In this document: piece by piece, positions 24,680 through 33,665 of the stretch | Numbering within the stretch: position 1 is the stretch's first letter | Layout of the letters: each line of letters starts with the position of its first letter | From: an uncultured Lachnospiraceae bacterium | GTDB taxonomy: Bacteria > Bacillota > Clostridia > Lachnospirales > Lachnospiraceae | Direction of reading: 5' to 3' | NCBI GenBank assembly: GCA_910578405.1 | Contig: CAJTQO010000021.1 | Location: 1 to 57,176, forward strand | DNA length: 57,176 bases | The notes under the pieces: generated by a model | The model's database searches: none | What the model was told of the DNA's origin: nothing | Seen by the model: the letters and a program-made list of their open reading frames with translations, nothing else | Made by a program: the position numbers and the translations under genes

Positions 24680-26020
24680 CTATAACCAAAAACTCAAACT
24701 CATCTGCTCCCCATTATCCGCATAAGCGACTACTCCGTCCTTACTGTTCAGATAACGGAAAATCTCCTGCTTTTCTATCAAAAATTCCCCCATCTGCTGG
24801 TAGACTTCCTCTTCGCTGCACTTTAAAGTGACATATGTGCTGCCCTTTTCATATTCCCGCGCGAACAACCCTTCCAGTTTTTCCTCATCCAGGGAAGTAA
24901 AATACGCCCCTTCCCGCACATAATAATTGGCCTGCATCGATGTGCATAAAGGCAATTCCGTTACATTGTCAATCTGATGCGTCCTGCATAACTGTTCCGT
25001 AGTTACGCACAGATAATCATAATTAATCGAGGGAAGATTCGCTTCCTCGTAAGCTGCCGCTTCTATCGCTTCCTGTGATTCTTCCATCCGGTAGGAAGCA
25101 TCCCCCCATGTGGCGTCCACATAATAGTATTCCCCATCTATACGCACTAAATTCCATGCATGTCCTTCCCCGTCCGACACACTCCCTATGACAAGCGTTG
25201 AGAAAATGCCCAATTCATTCAACAAATACTGCATTGCTTTCGCATATCCCTGGCAGACAGATTCCCCGTAAAGGAATACGGAGCATATATTCTGGTTTTC
25301 TGCCGCTTGGGCATTGTATTCCGTATTATTTATAATATACTCATAAACATACTTTACTTTTTCATATTCATCCGCATCCGCAGGAACGCCTGCCACGCAT
25401 TCCCGGACATATGCGTCGATTTGTTTCCGGTTTGCTTCCACCTGTGCGCTGTCCATATGGTACGTTCCGGTAAAAGTAATTTTTTTCAGCTCTTCCCCCA
25501 AGGTATACTTTGTAAACGTATACCCATCCACATCAAAAATCTCCGGATGATCGTTTAAAACACATTGGAAAGCCTTCTCGATGCGTTCTGTGTCCATACA
25601 GGTAATTTTAATATTTTCCCCACGGCTGTTTAAAATTTGATAAATTTCCACATAGGCCAACTGCTCCTCTGCGTTTAATTTGTCAAAATTATAACGACCT
25701 TCCTGCATCGCTAAGAGTGACGGAAGCTTTTCCTTTGACAGCCCAATCGCTTCACGGGCCGAATCGTCGTCCTCTTCCCCTGCCGCATCTGTTGGATTTT
25801 CCTGCATATCCGTTTCTTTTCCCTGGGACTCTTCGCCAGGCAAAGCATCGTCAGGTTCTGGTTTTTCTTTCTTTGGCCCTCTGCTTTCCTCCTGCGATAC
25901 GATGACAGACGGCTCTTCCTGGTTGCCCATGTCTACCGGGCCGCTGCAGCCTGTCCCCAAAAAAAGCATAACCGCCAGCCCTATCCAAATGAATTTTTTC
26001 CCCTGATATTTTCTCAACAA
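24680..26020 (-). CDS. Transglutaminase-like lipoprotein
   Basis: A 446-residue predicted lipoprotein. A basic n-region (RKYQGKK), a hydrophobic core and lipobox LGTGC put the lipidated Cys at about residue 25. An acidic, low-complexity linker (about 28-90) follows. The transglutaminase-like core has the Cys in SVCQGYAKAMQYLL, the His in GEGHAWNLVRI and the Asp in YYVDATWGD, so the triad is intact. Such domains act as proteases or cross-linkers on surface proteins or peptidoglycan; the substrate is unknown. The start is TTG, directly after the prfC stop codon, with no clear ribosome binding site, so coupled translation is likely. Confidence 0.85.
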   Translation of the reverse strand: MLRKYQGKKFIWIGLAVMLFLGTGCSGPVDMGNQEEPSVIVSQEESRGPKKEKPEPDDALPGEESQGKETDMQENPTDAAGEEDDDSAREAIGLSKEKLPSLLAMQEGRYNFDKLNAEEQLAYVEIYQILNSRGENIKITCMDTERIEKAFQCVLNDHPEIFDVDGYTFTKYTLGEELKKITFTGTYHMDSAQVEANRKQIDAYVRECVAGVPADADEYEKVKYVYEYIINNTEYNAQAAENQNICSVFLYGESVCQGYAKAMQYLLNELGIFSTLVIGSVSDGEGHAWNLVRIDGEYYYVDATWGDASYRMEESQEAIEAAAYEEANLPSINYDYLCVTTEQLCRTHQIDNVTELPLCTSMQANYYVREGAYFTSLDEEKLEGLFAREYEKGSTYVTLKCSEEEVYQQMGEFLIEKQEIFRYLNSKDGVVAYADNGEQMSLSFWL

Positions 26021-27613
26021 TTAATCACGTCCAAACTCGGATAATATTAACCCTGCGTTTCTGTCCGCCGTCATACCGATGCTCCACTGGTTTACGAACA
26101 GAAGCAATGGGTTGCCCTTCATATCTTTTACTTTCTTCATATCGGAGGTGCCTGTCAGCTTCATAATGTCGATGTCTTTGTTCTCCACCCAGCGGATATG
26201 CTCATAAGGAAGCGGTTCCAACTTAATTTCCACATTATATTCATTTTCCAGACGGTACTTTAACACCTCAAACTGCAGGACGCCTACAACGCCTACAATG
26301 ATTTCTTCCATTCCTGTATTAAATTCCTGGAAAATCTGTATGGCGCCTTCCTGCGCAATCTGTTCAATGCCTTTCACAAACTGCTTACGCTTCATGGTGT
26401 CTATCTGCCGCACTCTGGCAAAATGCTCCGGCGCAAAGGTGGGTATGCCCTCATACGTAAACTGTTCCTTTGGCATACAAAGCGTATCCCCAATGGAAAA
26501 AATCCCCGGGTCAAACACACCGATGATATCCCCGGCATATGCCTCCTCTAAAATCTTCCTTTCACTGGCCATAATTTGCTGGGGCTGGGACAAACGCATG
26601 TTTTTGCCTCCCTGCACATGCCGGACTTCCATGCTTGCTTCATATTTTCCGGAACAAATCCGCATAAATGCAATCCTGTCCCGATGGGCTTTGTTCATAT
26701 TTGCCTGAATTTTAAATACAAAAGCCGAAAACTGGTGTTCCACCGGGTCAATAGGCCCTACGTCCGCCATCCTTGGCAGCGGCGTTGTGGTCATTTTCAG
26801 GAAATGCTGCAGAAAAATCTCCACCCCGAAATTCGTCAGAGCCGAACCGAAAAACACTGGCGTCAGCTCCCCTGCCCGGATGGTTTCTAAATCATACTCC
26901 GCACTGGCGCCGTCCAAAAGCTCAATCTCCTCATAAAGCTTGTCCTTTAGCTCTTCCCCGATGTATTCTGACAGCAGCGCTTCCTCTGCGGCAGGCAGCG
27001 TCCTTGTCTCTCCTTCCCGCGTTCCTTTCTCGGTATCGGTATACGTATAGACGCATTGTTCCTGCCTGTCATAGACCCCTTTGAAGCTTTTGCCGGAGCC
27101 AATCGGCCAGTTCATGGGACAGGTGGCGATTCCAAGCTCCCGCTCTATTTCATCCAAAAGCTCAAACATATCGCCCGCATCCCGGTCCATCTTATTGATA
27201 AAAGTAAAAATCGGTATTTTCCGCATCACACAGACTTTGAACAATTTCCTCGTCTGCGCCTCCACCCCCTTGGAAACGTCAATCACCATAACTGCAGAAT
27301 CTGCCGCCATCAATGTACGGTAGGTATCCTCGGAAAAATCCTGGTGTCCCGGCGTATCCAGAATATTAATGCAAAAATTGTCATATTCAAACTGCAGCAC
27401 ACTGCTGGTAACGGATATCCCCCTCTCCTTCTCAATTTCCATCCAATCGGAAACCGCATGTCTGGCCGTCGCTTTCCCTTTGACGCTGCCTGCCAGGTTA
27501 ATGGCTCCCCCATAAAGCAGGAATTTCTCCGTCAGTGTTGTTTTCCCTGCATCCGGATGGGATATAATGGCAAAAGTCCTTCTTCTGTTTATCTCTTCCT
27601 TATAATTACCCAC
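26021..27613 (-). CDS. prfC: Peptide chain release factor 3
   Basis: A 530-residue translational GTPase that recycles RF1/RF2 from the ribosome after termination. G1 is SHPDAGKTTL, G2 lies in ERGISVTSS, G3 is DTPGHQDF and G4 is NKMDRDAGD. RF3-specific sequence continues through WPIGSGKSFKGVYDR. The frame opens at TTG 27628, but GTG 27613 follows GGAGG at ideal spacing and gives the usual N-terminus GNYKEEINRRRTF. It is followed without a gap by a lipoprotein gene. Confidence 0.96.
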   Translation of the reverse strand: MGNYKEEINRRRTFAIISHPDAGKTTLTEKFLLYGGAINLAGSVKGKATARHAVSDWMEIEKERGISVTSSVLQFEYDNFCINILDTPGHQDFSEDTYRTLMAADSAVMVIDVSKGVEAQTRKLFKVCVMRKIPIFTFINKMDRDAGDMFELLDEIERELGIATCPMNWPIGSGKSFKGVYDRQEQCVYTYTDTEKGTREGETRTLPAAEEALLSEYIGEELKDKLYEEIELLDGASAEYDLETIRAGELTPVFFGSALTNFGVEIFLQHFLKMTTTPLPRMADVGPIDPVEHQFSAFVFKIQANMNKAHRDRIAFMRICSGKYEASMEVRHVQGGKNMRLSQPQQIMASERKILEEAYAGDIIGVFDPGIFSIGDTLCMPKEQFTYEGIPTFAPEHFARVRQIDTMKRKQFVKGIEQIAQEGAIQIFQEFNTGMEEIIVGVVGVLQFEVLKYRLENEYNVEIKLEPLPYEHIRWVENKDIDIMKLTGTSDMKKVKDMKGNPLLLFVNQWSIGMTADRNAGLILSEFGRD

Positions 27614-27676
27614 ATTCTTTTCCTCCAAGCTTTTCCTCTGTGTTTGGATATTTGCAGAAAGGTTGTGATTTTGGCG

Positions 27677-28828
27677 TTACAGCATGGAACTGCCGCGAAA
27701 CTCTGGCGTTATGCCAAAATAATCTAACACTGTCGCGCCGATATCCGCAAATGTTTCCCGTGTCCCAAGATTCCCTGGCGCTATCCCTGCCCCATACATA
27801 AGGAACGGGGTATGCTCCCTGGAATGATCCGTGGATATGGCATACCCAGGATCGCATCCGTGGTCAGCCGTAATCATCAGGATATCCTCTTCCCGCATTG
27901 CCCCAAGCAATTCCGGCAGCCTGGAGTCAAAATACGTCAGAGCTTTCGCATAGCCGTCAATGTCATTCCTGTGTCCATACAACATATCATAATCCACCAG
28001 ATTGATGAAGCACAGTCCATAAAAGTCCTTCTGCATCATCTCCAGCGTTTTATTTATGCCTTCTTCATTATTCTTCGTATAAGTGAACTGAGTGATTCCT
28101 TTCCCGGCAAAAATATCGTTAATTTTCCCAATGGCAATCACGTCCTTTCCGTCCGCTTTCAATTGATCCAGCATCGTTACTGCCGGAGGTTCCATGGAAT
28201 AATCATGCCTGCCCGAAGAACGCGCATAATTTCCGGGGCTCCCTATAAAAGGCCGCGCAATCACTCTTCCAACGCTATGCCTTCCAGACAAAAGCTCCCT
28301 TGCCATCCTGCAATATTCATATAATGTTTCCAATGGCACAACATCTTCATGTGCGGCAACCTGGAATACACTGTCTGCGGAAGTATAGACAATCAGTTTC
28401 CCCGTGCGGACATGCTCCTCCCCGTAGTCTCTGATTACTTCTGTCCCGGAATAAGGCTTATTGCATAAAGTCCCACGGCCAGTCATACCTTCAAACGCCT
28501 CTATAATTTCCTCCGGGAACCCTTCCGGATAAGTGGGCAACGGCTTTGGGGAGTGGATTCCGGCAATTTCCCAATGCCCTATGGTAGTATCCTTCCCTTT
28601 GGACGCCTCTTTCATCCGGGCTACTTTCGCTTTTAACTGCCCGGCTCCCGGCGTTACGGTTACGCCTTCAATTTGGAACAGTCCCAGCTTTGCCATATGC
28701 GGCATAGAAAAAAAGGGGCTGGATGCAGCGGAAGCAAGGGTATTGGTTCCCGCATCCCCATATTCTCCCGCATCCTCCATCGCCCCTATTCCCACACTGT
28801 CCAGTACAATCAAAAATATACGCTTCAT
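27677..28828 (-). CDS. deoB: Phosphopentomutase
   Basis: A 383-residue alkaline-phosphatase-superfamily enzyme that interconverts ribose 1- and 5-phosphate (and deoxyribose phosphates) in nucleoside salvage. The metal-binding N-terminus is IVLDSVGIGAMEDA, the phospho-acceptor Thr region lies in GKDTTIGHWEIAG, and the C-terminal metal ligands are in ADHGCDPG and DHSREHTP. ATG 28828 follows AGAGGTG; 28 additional upstream codons overlap the leader and are not protein-like. Other deo genes are not next to it. Confidence 0.96.
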   Translation of the reverse strand: MKRIFLIVLDSVGIGAMEDAGEYGDAGTNTLASAASSPFFSMPHMAKLGLFQIEGVTVTPGAGQLKAKVARMKEASKGKDTTIGHWEIAGIHSPKPLPTYPEGFPEEIIEAFEGMTGRGTLCNKPYSGTEVIRDYGEEHVRTGKLIVYTSADSVFQVAAHEDVVPLETLYEYCRMARELLSGRHSVGRVIARPFIGSPGNYARSSGRHDYSMEPPAVTMLDQLKADGKDVIAIGKINDIFAGKGITQFTYTKNNEEGINKTLEMMQKDFYGLCFINLVDYDMLYGHRNDIDGYAKALTYFDSRLPELLGAMREEDILMITADHGCDPGYAISTDHSREHTPFLMYGAGIAPGNLGTRETFADIGATVLDYFGITPEFRGSSML

Positions 28829-28900
28829 AAGTACACCTCTTATCTTCTCTCTGAAAAACAAACGCTGCCACGCTTTGCGGGCCAGCTTATGATAACAACC

Positions 28901-28923
28901 GTGCTGCCGCAATACGGCAGCAC
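28901..28923. promoter_or_regulatory. Perfect hairpin in the deoB leader
   Basis: GTGCTGCCG, a 5-base loop and CGGCAGCAC pair perfectly over 9 bp, midway between the candidate promoter near 29011 and the deoB start. No uridine run follows. It may protect the message or be an operator; no function is established. Confidence 0.4.
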
Positions 28924-29010
28924 AAACCCAGCCATGGAATGCCCCTCATATCCTTCGTCTCATGCGCATTTGTATATGGAACCAAAACCGGAATATACCC
29001 TCGGTTTAAC

Positions 29011-29019
29011 ATTATAACA
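29011..29019 (-). promoter_or_regulatory. Candidate extended -10 promoter of deoB
   Basis: Minus strand TGTTATAAT, a TGn-extended -10 box, lies about 185 bases before the deoB start and just after the spoIIIAH stop. No good -35 box is visible. Confidence 0.4.
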
Positions 29020-29049
29020 CATCCCCCGCTGCAAAGGAACTACTTTTTC

Positions 29050-29766
29050 CTACTCCGCCACTGATGTGCTGATAATAATCGTTTCCGGAGAAACGCCTGT
29101 TTTTCTGATAATAATGTCTTCAATCTGCGCCCTTTGGGCCTCTGACAATTCTGCGGCGTTGACCACCACATCCACTCCTGTGTCACTGATGCTCACTACC
29201 ACATCGGAAAAACCTTTGGATTCCAGCAAAATCTCCGCCGCAGTCTCCTTTTCCGCAATATCCGTAATGGCAATCATATTATCCACCGCTTCCTGTTTCT
29301 GGCTCTCCGTAATATTGGCATTGTTGATGATTTCCATCAGCGTTTCCTTGTTTTTTGCCCTGGTCTGTTCCTTTAACAGTTTTGCCCCGGACATGGAATT
29401 CATACCGGATGTAGAAGTGAAAACCGCTTCCCCGGGCACATCGCTGTCCGCAGGCTCCATACCGTCCACGCCCTCTGCCATGCTTTCGTCCAGATAATCA
29501 TCGGTCAATACGGTAATATCCGTATCTAAGCTTTCGATGTCCTCGTACTGTTGCTGCGTATCCTCATCGGAAATATCCAGCATAGCCGCAACATCTGTAT
29601 CTGCCGCAATATCTGTTGTGTCATCGCTTACCACCGTATCGCTGTCCACAGTCATAATATCCTCTTCCGTAACCTTTGTACCTGCGAAATTCAGGTACCC
29701 CGCTACCGCAATCATAATTGCAAGCGCCGTAATCATAATCTGATTCTTTTTCAGCATATTCTTCAT
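29050..29766 (-). CDS. spoIIIAH: Stage III sporulation protein AH
   Basis: A 238-residue mother-cell protein that crosses into the intermembrane space and binds forespore SpoIIQ, linking the two membranes during engulfment. One N-terminal membrane segment (about 10-28) is followed by an acidic spacer rich in Asp and Thr. The C-terminal YscJ/FliF-like ring-building domain includes KLLKEQTRAKNKETLMEII and SDTGVDVVVNAAELSEAQ. It is the last gene of the spoIIIA operon and should be under sigma-E control. Confidence 0.95.
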   Translation of the reverse strand: MKNMLKKNQIMITALAIMIAVAGYLNFAGTKVTEEDIMTVDSDTVVSDDTTDIAADTDVAAMLDISDEDTQQQYEDIESLDTDITVLTDDYLDESMAEGVDGMEPADSDVPGEAVFTSTSGMNSMSGAKLLKEQTRAKNKETLMEIINNANITESQKQEAVDNMIAITDIAEKETAAEILLESKGFSDVVVSISDTGVDVVVNAAELSEAQRAQIEDIIIRKTGVSPETIIISTSVAE

Positions 29767-29784
29767 GCCCCTCGCCTCTTTTCC

Positions 29785-30450
29785 TTATTCGGATTTCATT
29801 TTAACTACTTTAATTTTATTCGGCTCTATATCAAATAATGCCACTATTGCTTCCGTAATATTTCTACATACCTCCGGCCGATCCCCTCCCTGCGTGATGA
29901 CCACCACACCCTCGATCACTGGCTGCAGCGTTTTGACCACATAAGGGCTGGAACTCCCATCACTTTCTTTTTTATAAATTGCAGTTTCTTCACTGTCTGA
30001 CTCAGCCACAGTCCTGCTGCCGCCTTGCGAATCGTTCTCTGCCGTATCCCGTTTTGTTATCGGTGTATCTTTTGCCACTACCAGTTCTCGGGAAGTATTC
30101 ACTGTGATCATGACCTTCACTTTGCCGGCGCCTTCCATGGCTGATATTGCCTGTTCTAATTTATTCTCCATATAGCGTTCATATTCCTCTGTGCTGTCAA
30201 TTTTTTCTATTTTCCTGTCCGCGCCCTCCTCTTCTGTCTGGCTGCTTTCCTTTGCCGGCAAAGACTGGCTGTCCCATATATCCTGGCCTGTCCCGCTTTT
30301 ACTTCCCGTTCCCGCCCTTTTCCCGGAAGTGGGCATAGCAATGACAAGGAGAAGGACGCCGGTAAGGATGCAGATTACGAACTGATCCTTTCCCGGTTTT
30401 TTTCCCTCTTTTATTTTTTGGAGCAGGCTTTTTCGCTTTTCTGCCTCCAT
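29785..30450 (-). CDS. spoIIIAG: Stage III sporulation protein AG
   Basis: A 221-residue single-pass protein (membrane segment about 24-40) whose relatives form a large ring resembling secretion-system rings in the mother cell-forespore channel. The C-terminal domain has GAGKVKVMITVNTSRE, then VKTLQPVIEGVVVITQGGDR, a region conserved in SpoIIIAG. A low-complexity linker of Ser, Gly and Glu follows the membrane segment. It is 18 bases upstream of spoIIIAH. Confidence 0.94.
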   Translation of the reverse strand: MEAEKRKSLLQKIKEGKKPGKDQFVICILTGVLLLVIAMPTSGKRAGTGSKSGTGQDIWDSQSLPAKESSQTEEEGADRKIEKIDSTEEYERYMENKLEQAISAMEGAGKVKVMITVNTSRELVVAKDTPITKRDTAENDSQGGSRTVAESDSEETAIYKKESDGSSSPYVVKTLQPVIEGVVVITQGGDRPEVCRNITEAIVALFDIEPNKIKVVKMKSE

Positions 30451-30525
30451 ACTTCACCTCCACTCTGTCATTTTTTAAAGAAAAATAAGCCTTTCCCGCC
30501 CTTCCGGAACCGATGCCTAAACCGA

Positions 30526-31296
30526 TTACATATATACCTCTATATAACTGGCATCGGTTCCAAGCGCCTGTGCAAACACTTCCGCCAACTTCCCTGTTAT
30601 TGCCGATTCGTCTTTTGACAGTCCGCCTCCCATCTCCTGAACGCCGCCCTTTTCTATGGCTATTTTCTCAATTTTTATCGTTCCTCCTGCAACAGCGCCT
30701 TCCCCATTCTCTCTTTCCTTCCCTATGCCCTCCTCTGCTTTATCCACGCCCCTTTCTTTCCCCACCTCTTTGCCCCCTTCCGTTAAGGCATTTTCCGTAC
30801 GCATACATACCGCCACAACAATCTTTAACGGTTCCCCTTTCAGTTCCACTTCCTCTATCTCCACCCCATACGCCACTGCCGCCACTTCCAGCCTCTTTGC
30901 CAGTTCCGCCTCCAAAGCCGCCTTCTCGCCACTCCACGCTGGACGCTTTGCTCCAAAAACATCCCATCCCCCCTGCGTTCCCTCCGTCCAACATCCCAAT
31001 TCCGCTTCCGTCCATGGGATATCCTGTCCGAAAGAAGTTGCCATATCCTGCTCCGCTTCCTGCACTGCAGCATCCAACTCCCTCTGAAACCGTTCGATAT
31101 TTTCCCATATCCTGTCATTTTCCCCCCCTGGGAATATCGCCCAAAGTTTCATAGTAAACTGCGCCAATATCATGACTCCAATCAACAGTTTGACATATTT
31201 TTCATACGATTTCCCAGCCGTAAAATACATAAAACTCTGGGCGCATAAAATAAAAATGCCAATGCTTTTCATAAACTCAAGAAAATTTCCGCCCAT
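30526..31296 (-). CDS. spoIIIAF: Stage III sporulation protein AF
   Basis: A 256-residue protein with two N-terminal membrane helices (about 8-27 and 34-54) and a soluble intermembrane-space domain. YVKLLIGVMILAQF is the recognisable SpoIIIAF core. It is longer than the roughly 200 residues usual for the family because of a Gly/Glu/Lys-rich insert around residues 175-205 that looks disordered. It lies between spoIIIAE and spoIIIAG. Confidence 0.9.
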   Translation of the reverse strand: MGGNFLEFMKSIGIFILCAQSFMYFTAGKSYEKYVKLLIGVMILAQFTMKLWAIFPGGENDRIWENIERFQRELDAAVQEAEQDMATSFGQDIPWTEAELGCWTEGTQGGWDVFGAKRPAWSGEKAALEAELAKRLEVAAVAYGVEIEEVELKGEPLKIVVAVCMRTENALTEGGKEVGKERGVDKAEEGIGKERENGEGAVAGGTIKIEKIAIEKGGVQEMGGGLSKDESAITGKLAEVFAQALGTDASYIEVYM

Positions 31297-31308
31297 CCCC
31301 TTATTCCT

Positions 31309-32448
31309 CTACATTCTTCCCGTTGTATATGCCACAACGGCAATCACAATCAGAAACAATGCAACTGCCGTAAGCGCAGTCCGAAACAACAGGAAACTGC
31401 CGTCCCCCACCCTGTCTGTACACCCGGTAATCCTTTTGTCACTTACAATCCCTGCCAAAGCTGCGCTTCCTTTCATAATACACGCAATCAGCAGCAGCTT
31501 AAGCAAGGGAGCAAGGCAAATCGCCAGCAATAATAACAGCAAAAACAAACCGATGCTGTTCTTAATTAAGACAGCCGAACCAACCACCATTTCCGTTACC
31601 CCTTCCGCCAAGCTGCCAATCCCGGGTATGACAGAAATGGCTTTTTTTATCGCCGTCCCCTGCAAAGAATCCAAAACCGGGGTAATCATGGACTGGAACA
31701 GGCTTAAGGATGTAACTGCCCCCAACGCCACTTTCAGCCCTGCCCCTATGATTTTCTTTAACCCTTCCAACAGCAGCGTCAGCCTTTCCTCCGCCCAAAC
31801 GCCATTCATCAGCGCTAACAATACATAGCTGTAAATAAGAGGAAGCAACGCCACCGACAACATCTTTTCCACCAAATAGGCCAGCGCCAGCATAAACTGG
31901 TAATAGGCTGCCGCAGTTGCTGCCCCGGCCGCCGCCCCTACTGCCATAAAATAAGTCGGAAGGAAAATTTTAATAAAAAGAACCATATCCCCTATTGCGC
32001 TGGAAGCTATTTCCGCCGCCATAAGGAAAGCTTTCATCAGCGTTGCCATAAGCAGCAAATATAAAAAGTAAAAACTGATATCGGCAATCTGGTGGTTTTG
32101 GAAAATATCCGAAAAATTCGTAAACAGGGCGGATATAATGCCTAAAATTAAGATAGAGGCAAATATATTTTTCATTCCCGCCACTTCTGCCGCCAGCGTG
32201 CCTTTTACTCCATCCCAAACCAGGCCGGCCGCCGCAAAGATATGGCCGCGCAGGATATTGGACAAGATTTCCTGCATATCCCAATCATAAGAGGGCAGCA
32301 TTTCCTTTAAGCTTTTGCTTACTTCTCCCAATCCGTAATCTCCCCATACGCTGCCAAAATCCACTCCGCCGTCCATGGCGTACACAGGCTTGTACATGGC
32401 AAGGCAGAGGGCCGATGCCAGAAGCAAAACAGACACAGCTTTCCTCAT
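31309..32448 (-). CDS. spoIIIAE: Stage III sporulation protein AE
   Basis: A 379-residue polytopic membrane protein and a core channel component of the spoIIIA complex. An N-terminal signal-like segment precedes a luminal region (LGEVSKSLKEMLPSYDWD). At least seven hydrophobic helices follow, with the conserved VIPGIGSLAEGVTEMVVGSA segment. Its ATG overlaps the spoIIIAD stop by four bases (ATGA), showing translational coupling. Confidence 0.95.
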   Translation of the reverse strand: MRKAVSVLLLASALCLAMYKPVYAMDGGVDFGSVWGDYGLGEVSKSLKEMLPSYDWDMQEILSNILRGHIFAAAGLVWDGVKGTLAAEVAGMKNIFASILILGIISALFTNFSDIFQNHQIADISFYFLYLLLMATLMKAFLMAAEIASSAIGDMVLFIKIFLPTYFMAVGAAAGAATAAAYYQFMLALAYLVEKMLSVALLPLIYSYVLLALMNGVWAEERLTLLLEGLKKIIGAGLKVALGAVTSLSLFQSMITPVLDSLQGTAIKKAISVIPGIGSLAEGVTEMVVGSAVLIKNSIGLFLLLLLLAICLAPLLKLLLIACIMKGSAALAGIVSDKRITGCTDRVGDGSFLLFRTALTAVALFLIVIAVVAYTTGRM

Positions 32449-32831
32449 CCTGTCATCTCCTGGATGCTTTCAATAACCGCAAGCAGAATCGGCATTCCCG
32501 CCGCCAGTATGGACAGCTTACCGAAAATCTCAATCTGGCCGGAGACGGAAGCGTACCCGGCGTCCCGGCAGATTCCGGAGCAAAATTCACAAATATAGGT
32601 AATTCCAATGACTTTCAATAAAATAGAAAAATAAGCCCTGTTGGAACCGATATATTTTTCCATTATTTCCATATGCCCAAACAATGCCGTCAGCCCTGAT
32701 ACTGCATAAGAAAAAATCAGCAGACTGACTGCAAATCCAATATATAATCCATATTCCGGTTTATTTGACCGGAACTGCAGCGCAAACATCACCCCGGCTA
32801 TGCCAAGGATTCCTATCCTCAATGCATTCAT
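32445..32831 (-). CDS. spoIIIAD: Stage III sporulation protein AD
   Basis: A 128-residue membrane protein with about four hydrophobic helices, related to SpoIIIAC. ISLLKVIGITYICEF-like sequence (here ILLKVIGITYICEFCSGIC) and the C-terminal AAGMPILLAVIESIQEM are family marks. It overlaps spoIIIAE by four bases. An 87-base gap separates it from spoIIIAC. Confidence 0.94.
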   Translation of the reverse strand: MNALRIGILGIAGVMFALQFRSNKPEYGLYIGFAVSLLIFSYAVSGLTALFGHMEIMEKYIGSNRAYFSILLKVIGITYICEFCSGICRDAGYASVSGQIEIFGKLSILAAGMPILLAVIESIQEMTG

Positions 32832-32918
32832 AATATACCTCTATTCCTGTTTTACACCCGGCCATCCAAATGCCTTATCCCACTGTGTAAATCCCAGCCT
32901 AATATGTGCCCGGCTTAT

Positions 32919-33113
32919 TTACAATTCAAACAGGTTCTGAATCATGACGAACAGGTCATAGATGTACGGAACAATCCAGGTCAGCACCAGAATCAGCCCT
33001 GCCAGGCTGATTAGGAAAGCGTGTTCCTCCCGGCCGCTGTGTTTCAACACTTGGCTTAATATGGTAATCAAAATTCCTACTGCCGCAATTTTAAATATCA
33101 GGCCAACATCCAT
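32919..33113 (-). CDS. spoIIIAC: Stage III sporulation protein AC
   Basis: A 64-residue protein with two membrane helices, matching the very short SpoIIIAC family. It begins MDVGLIFKIAAVGILITI and contains SQVLKHSGREEHAFLISLAG. ATG 33113 follows GGAGG at ideal spacing, which decides against the in-frame start at 33134. Confidence 0.94.
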   Translation of the reverse strand: MDVGLIFKIAAVGILITILSQVLKHSGREEHAFLISLAGLILVLTWIVPYIYDLFVMIQNLFEL

Positions 33114-33146
33114 TTCCAACCTCCATCCGTCCACATGTCCCGTTCT

Positions 33147-33665
33147 TTATAGTAAAATAATAGCAACCATCAGGCCGCCCATTACGCTCAGACAGAGAAT
33201 GACTTTGCCCTTGTCCGCCATTTCCCTCTCCTGTTTTTCAATGGATAAGTCCAGACGGCGGATATACTGCTCCAGCATCTGCGCCTGCGTCCGGCTGTCC
33301 ATAAACCCCACACAGGCGCCCAACTCCAACAGCCATCCTTTTTCTTCCGCAGGCAATGACAATCCCTTGGCGCATTCCTCCATCTGCCGTTTCCACACCG
33401 TGTCAAAAGCCACTCCGTTATTCGCTGACATTTCCTTATGTATCCTGAGAAAAGCCGTCCGGTAAGGCTCCGGTATCCGCCCGGCAAGCTGCAAACATGC
33501 CTCCGGCAAAGGGGCGCGGCTATACATAATCTCATTCTGCAACAGCATAAGCGCCTGCCTGGCCTGATAGGATTCTTCCAGCCTTTTCTTCAGCCTGTCC
33601 TTCCATGACCATCCGACCCCCATGCAGCCTATGGACAGACAAAAAATCCCTATGAGCCGTAACAT
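33147..33665 (-). CDS. spoIIIAB: Stage III sporulation protein AB
   Basis: A 172-residue protein with membrane helices at both ends (about 1-18 and 153-171) and a helical middle, as in SpoIIIAB, which shares features with type II secretion F-type proteins. Residues RQALMLLQNEIMYSRAPLPEA are the recognisable core. It overlaps the end of spoIIIAA by 16 bases and follows AGGAGG. Confidence 0.94.
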   Translation of the reverse strand: MLRLIGIFCLSIGCMGVGWSWKDRLKKRLEESYQARQALMLLQNEIMYSRAPLPEACLQLAGRIPEPYRTAFLRIHKEMSANNGVAFDTVWKRQMEECAKGLSLPAEEKGWLLELGACVGFMDSRTQAQMLEQYIRRLDLSIEKQEREMADKGKVILCLSVMGGLMVAIILL

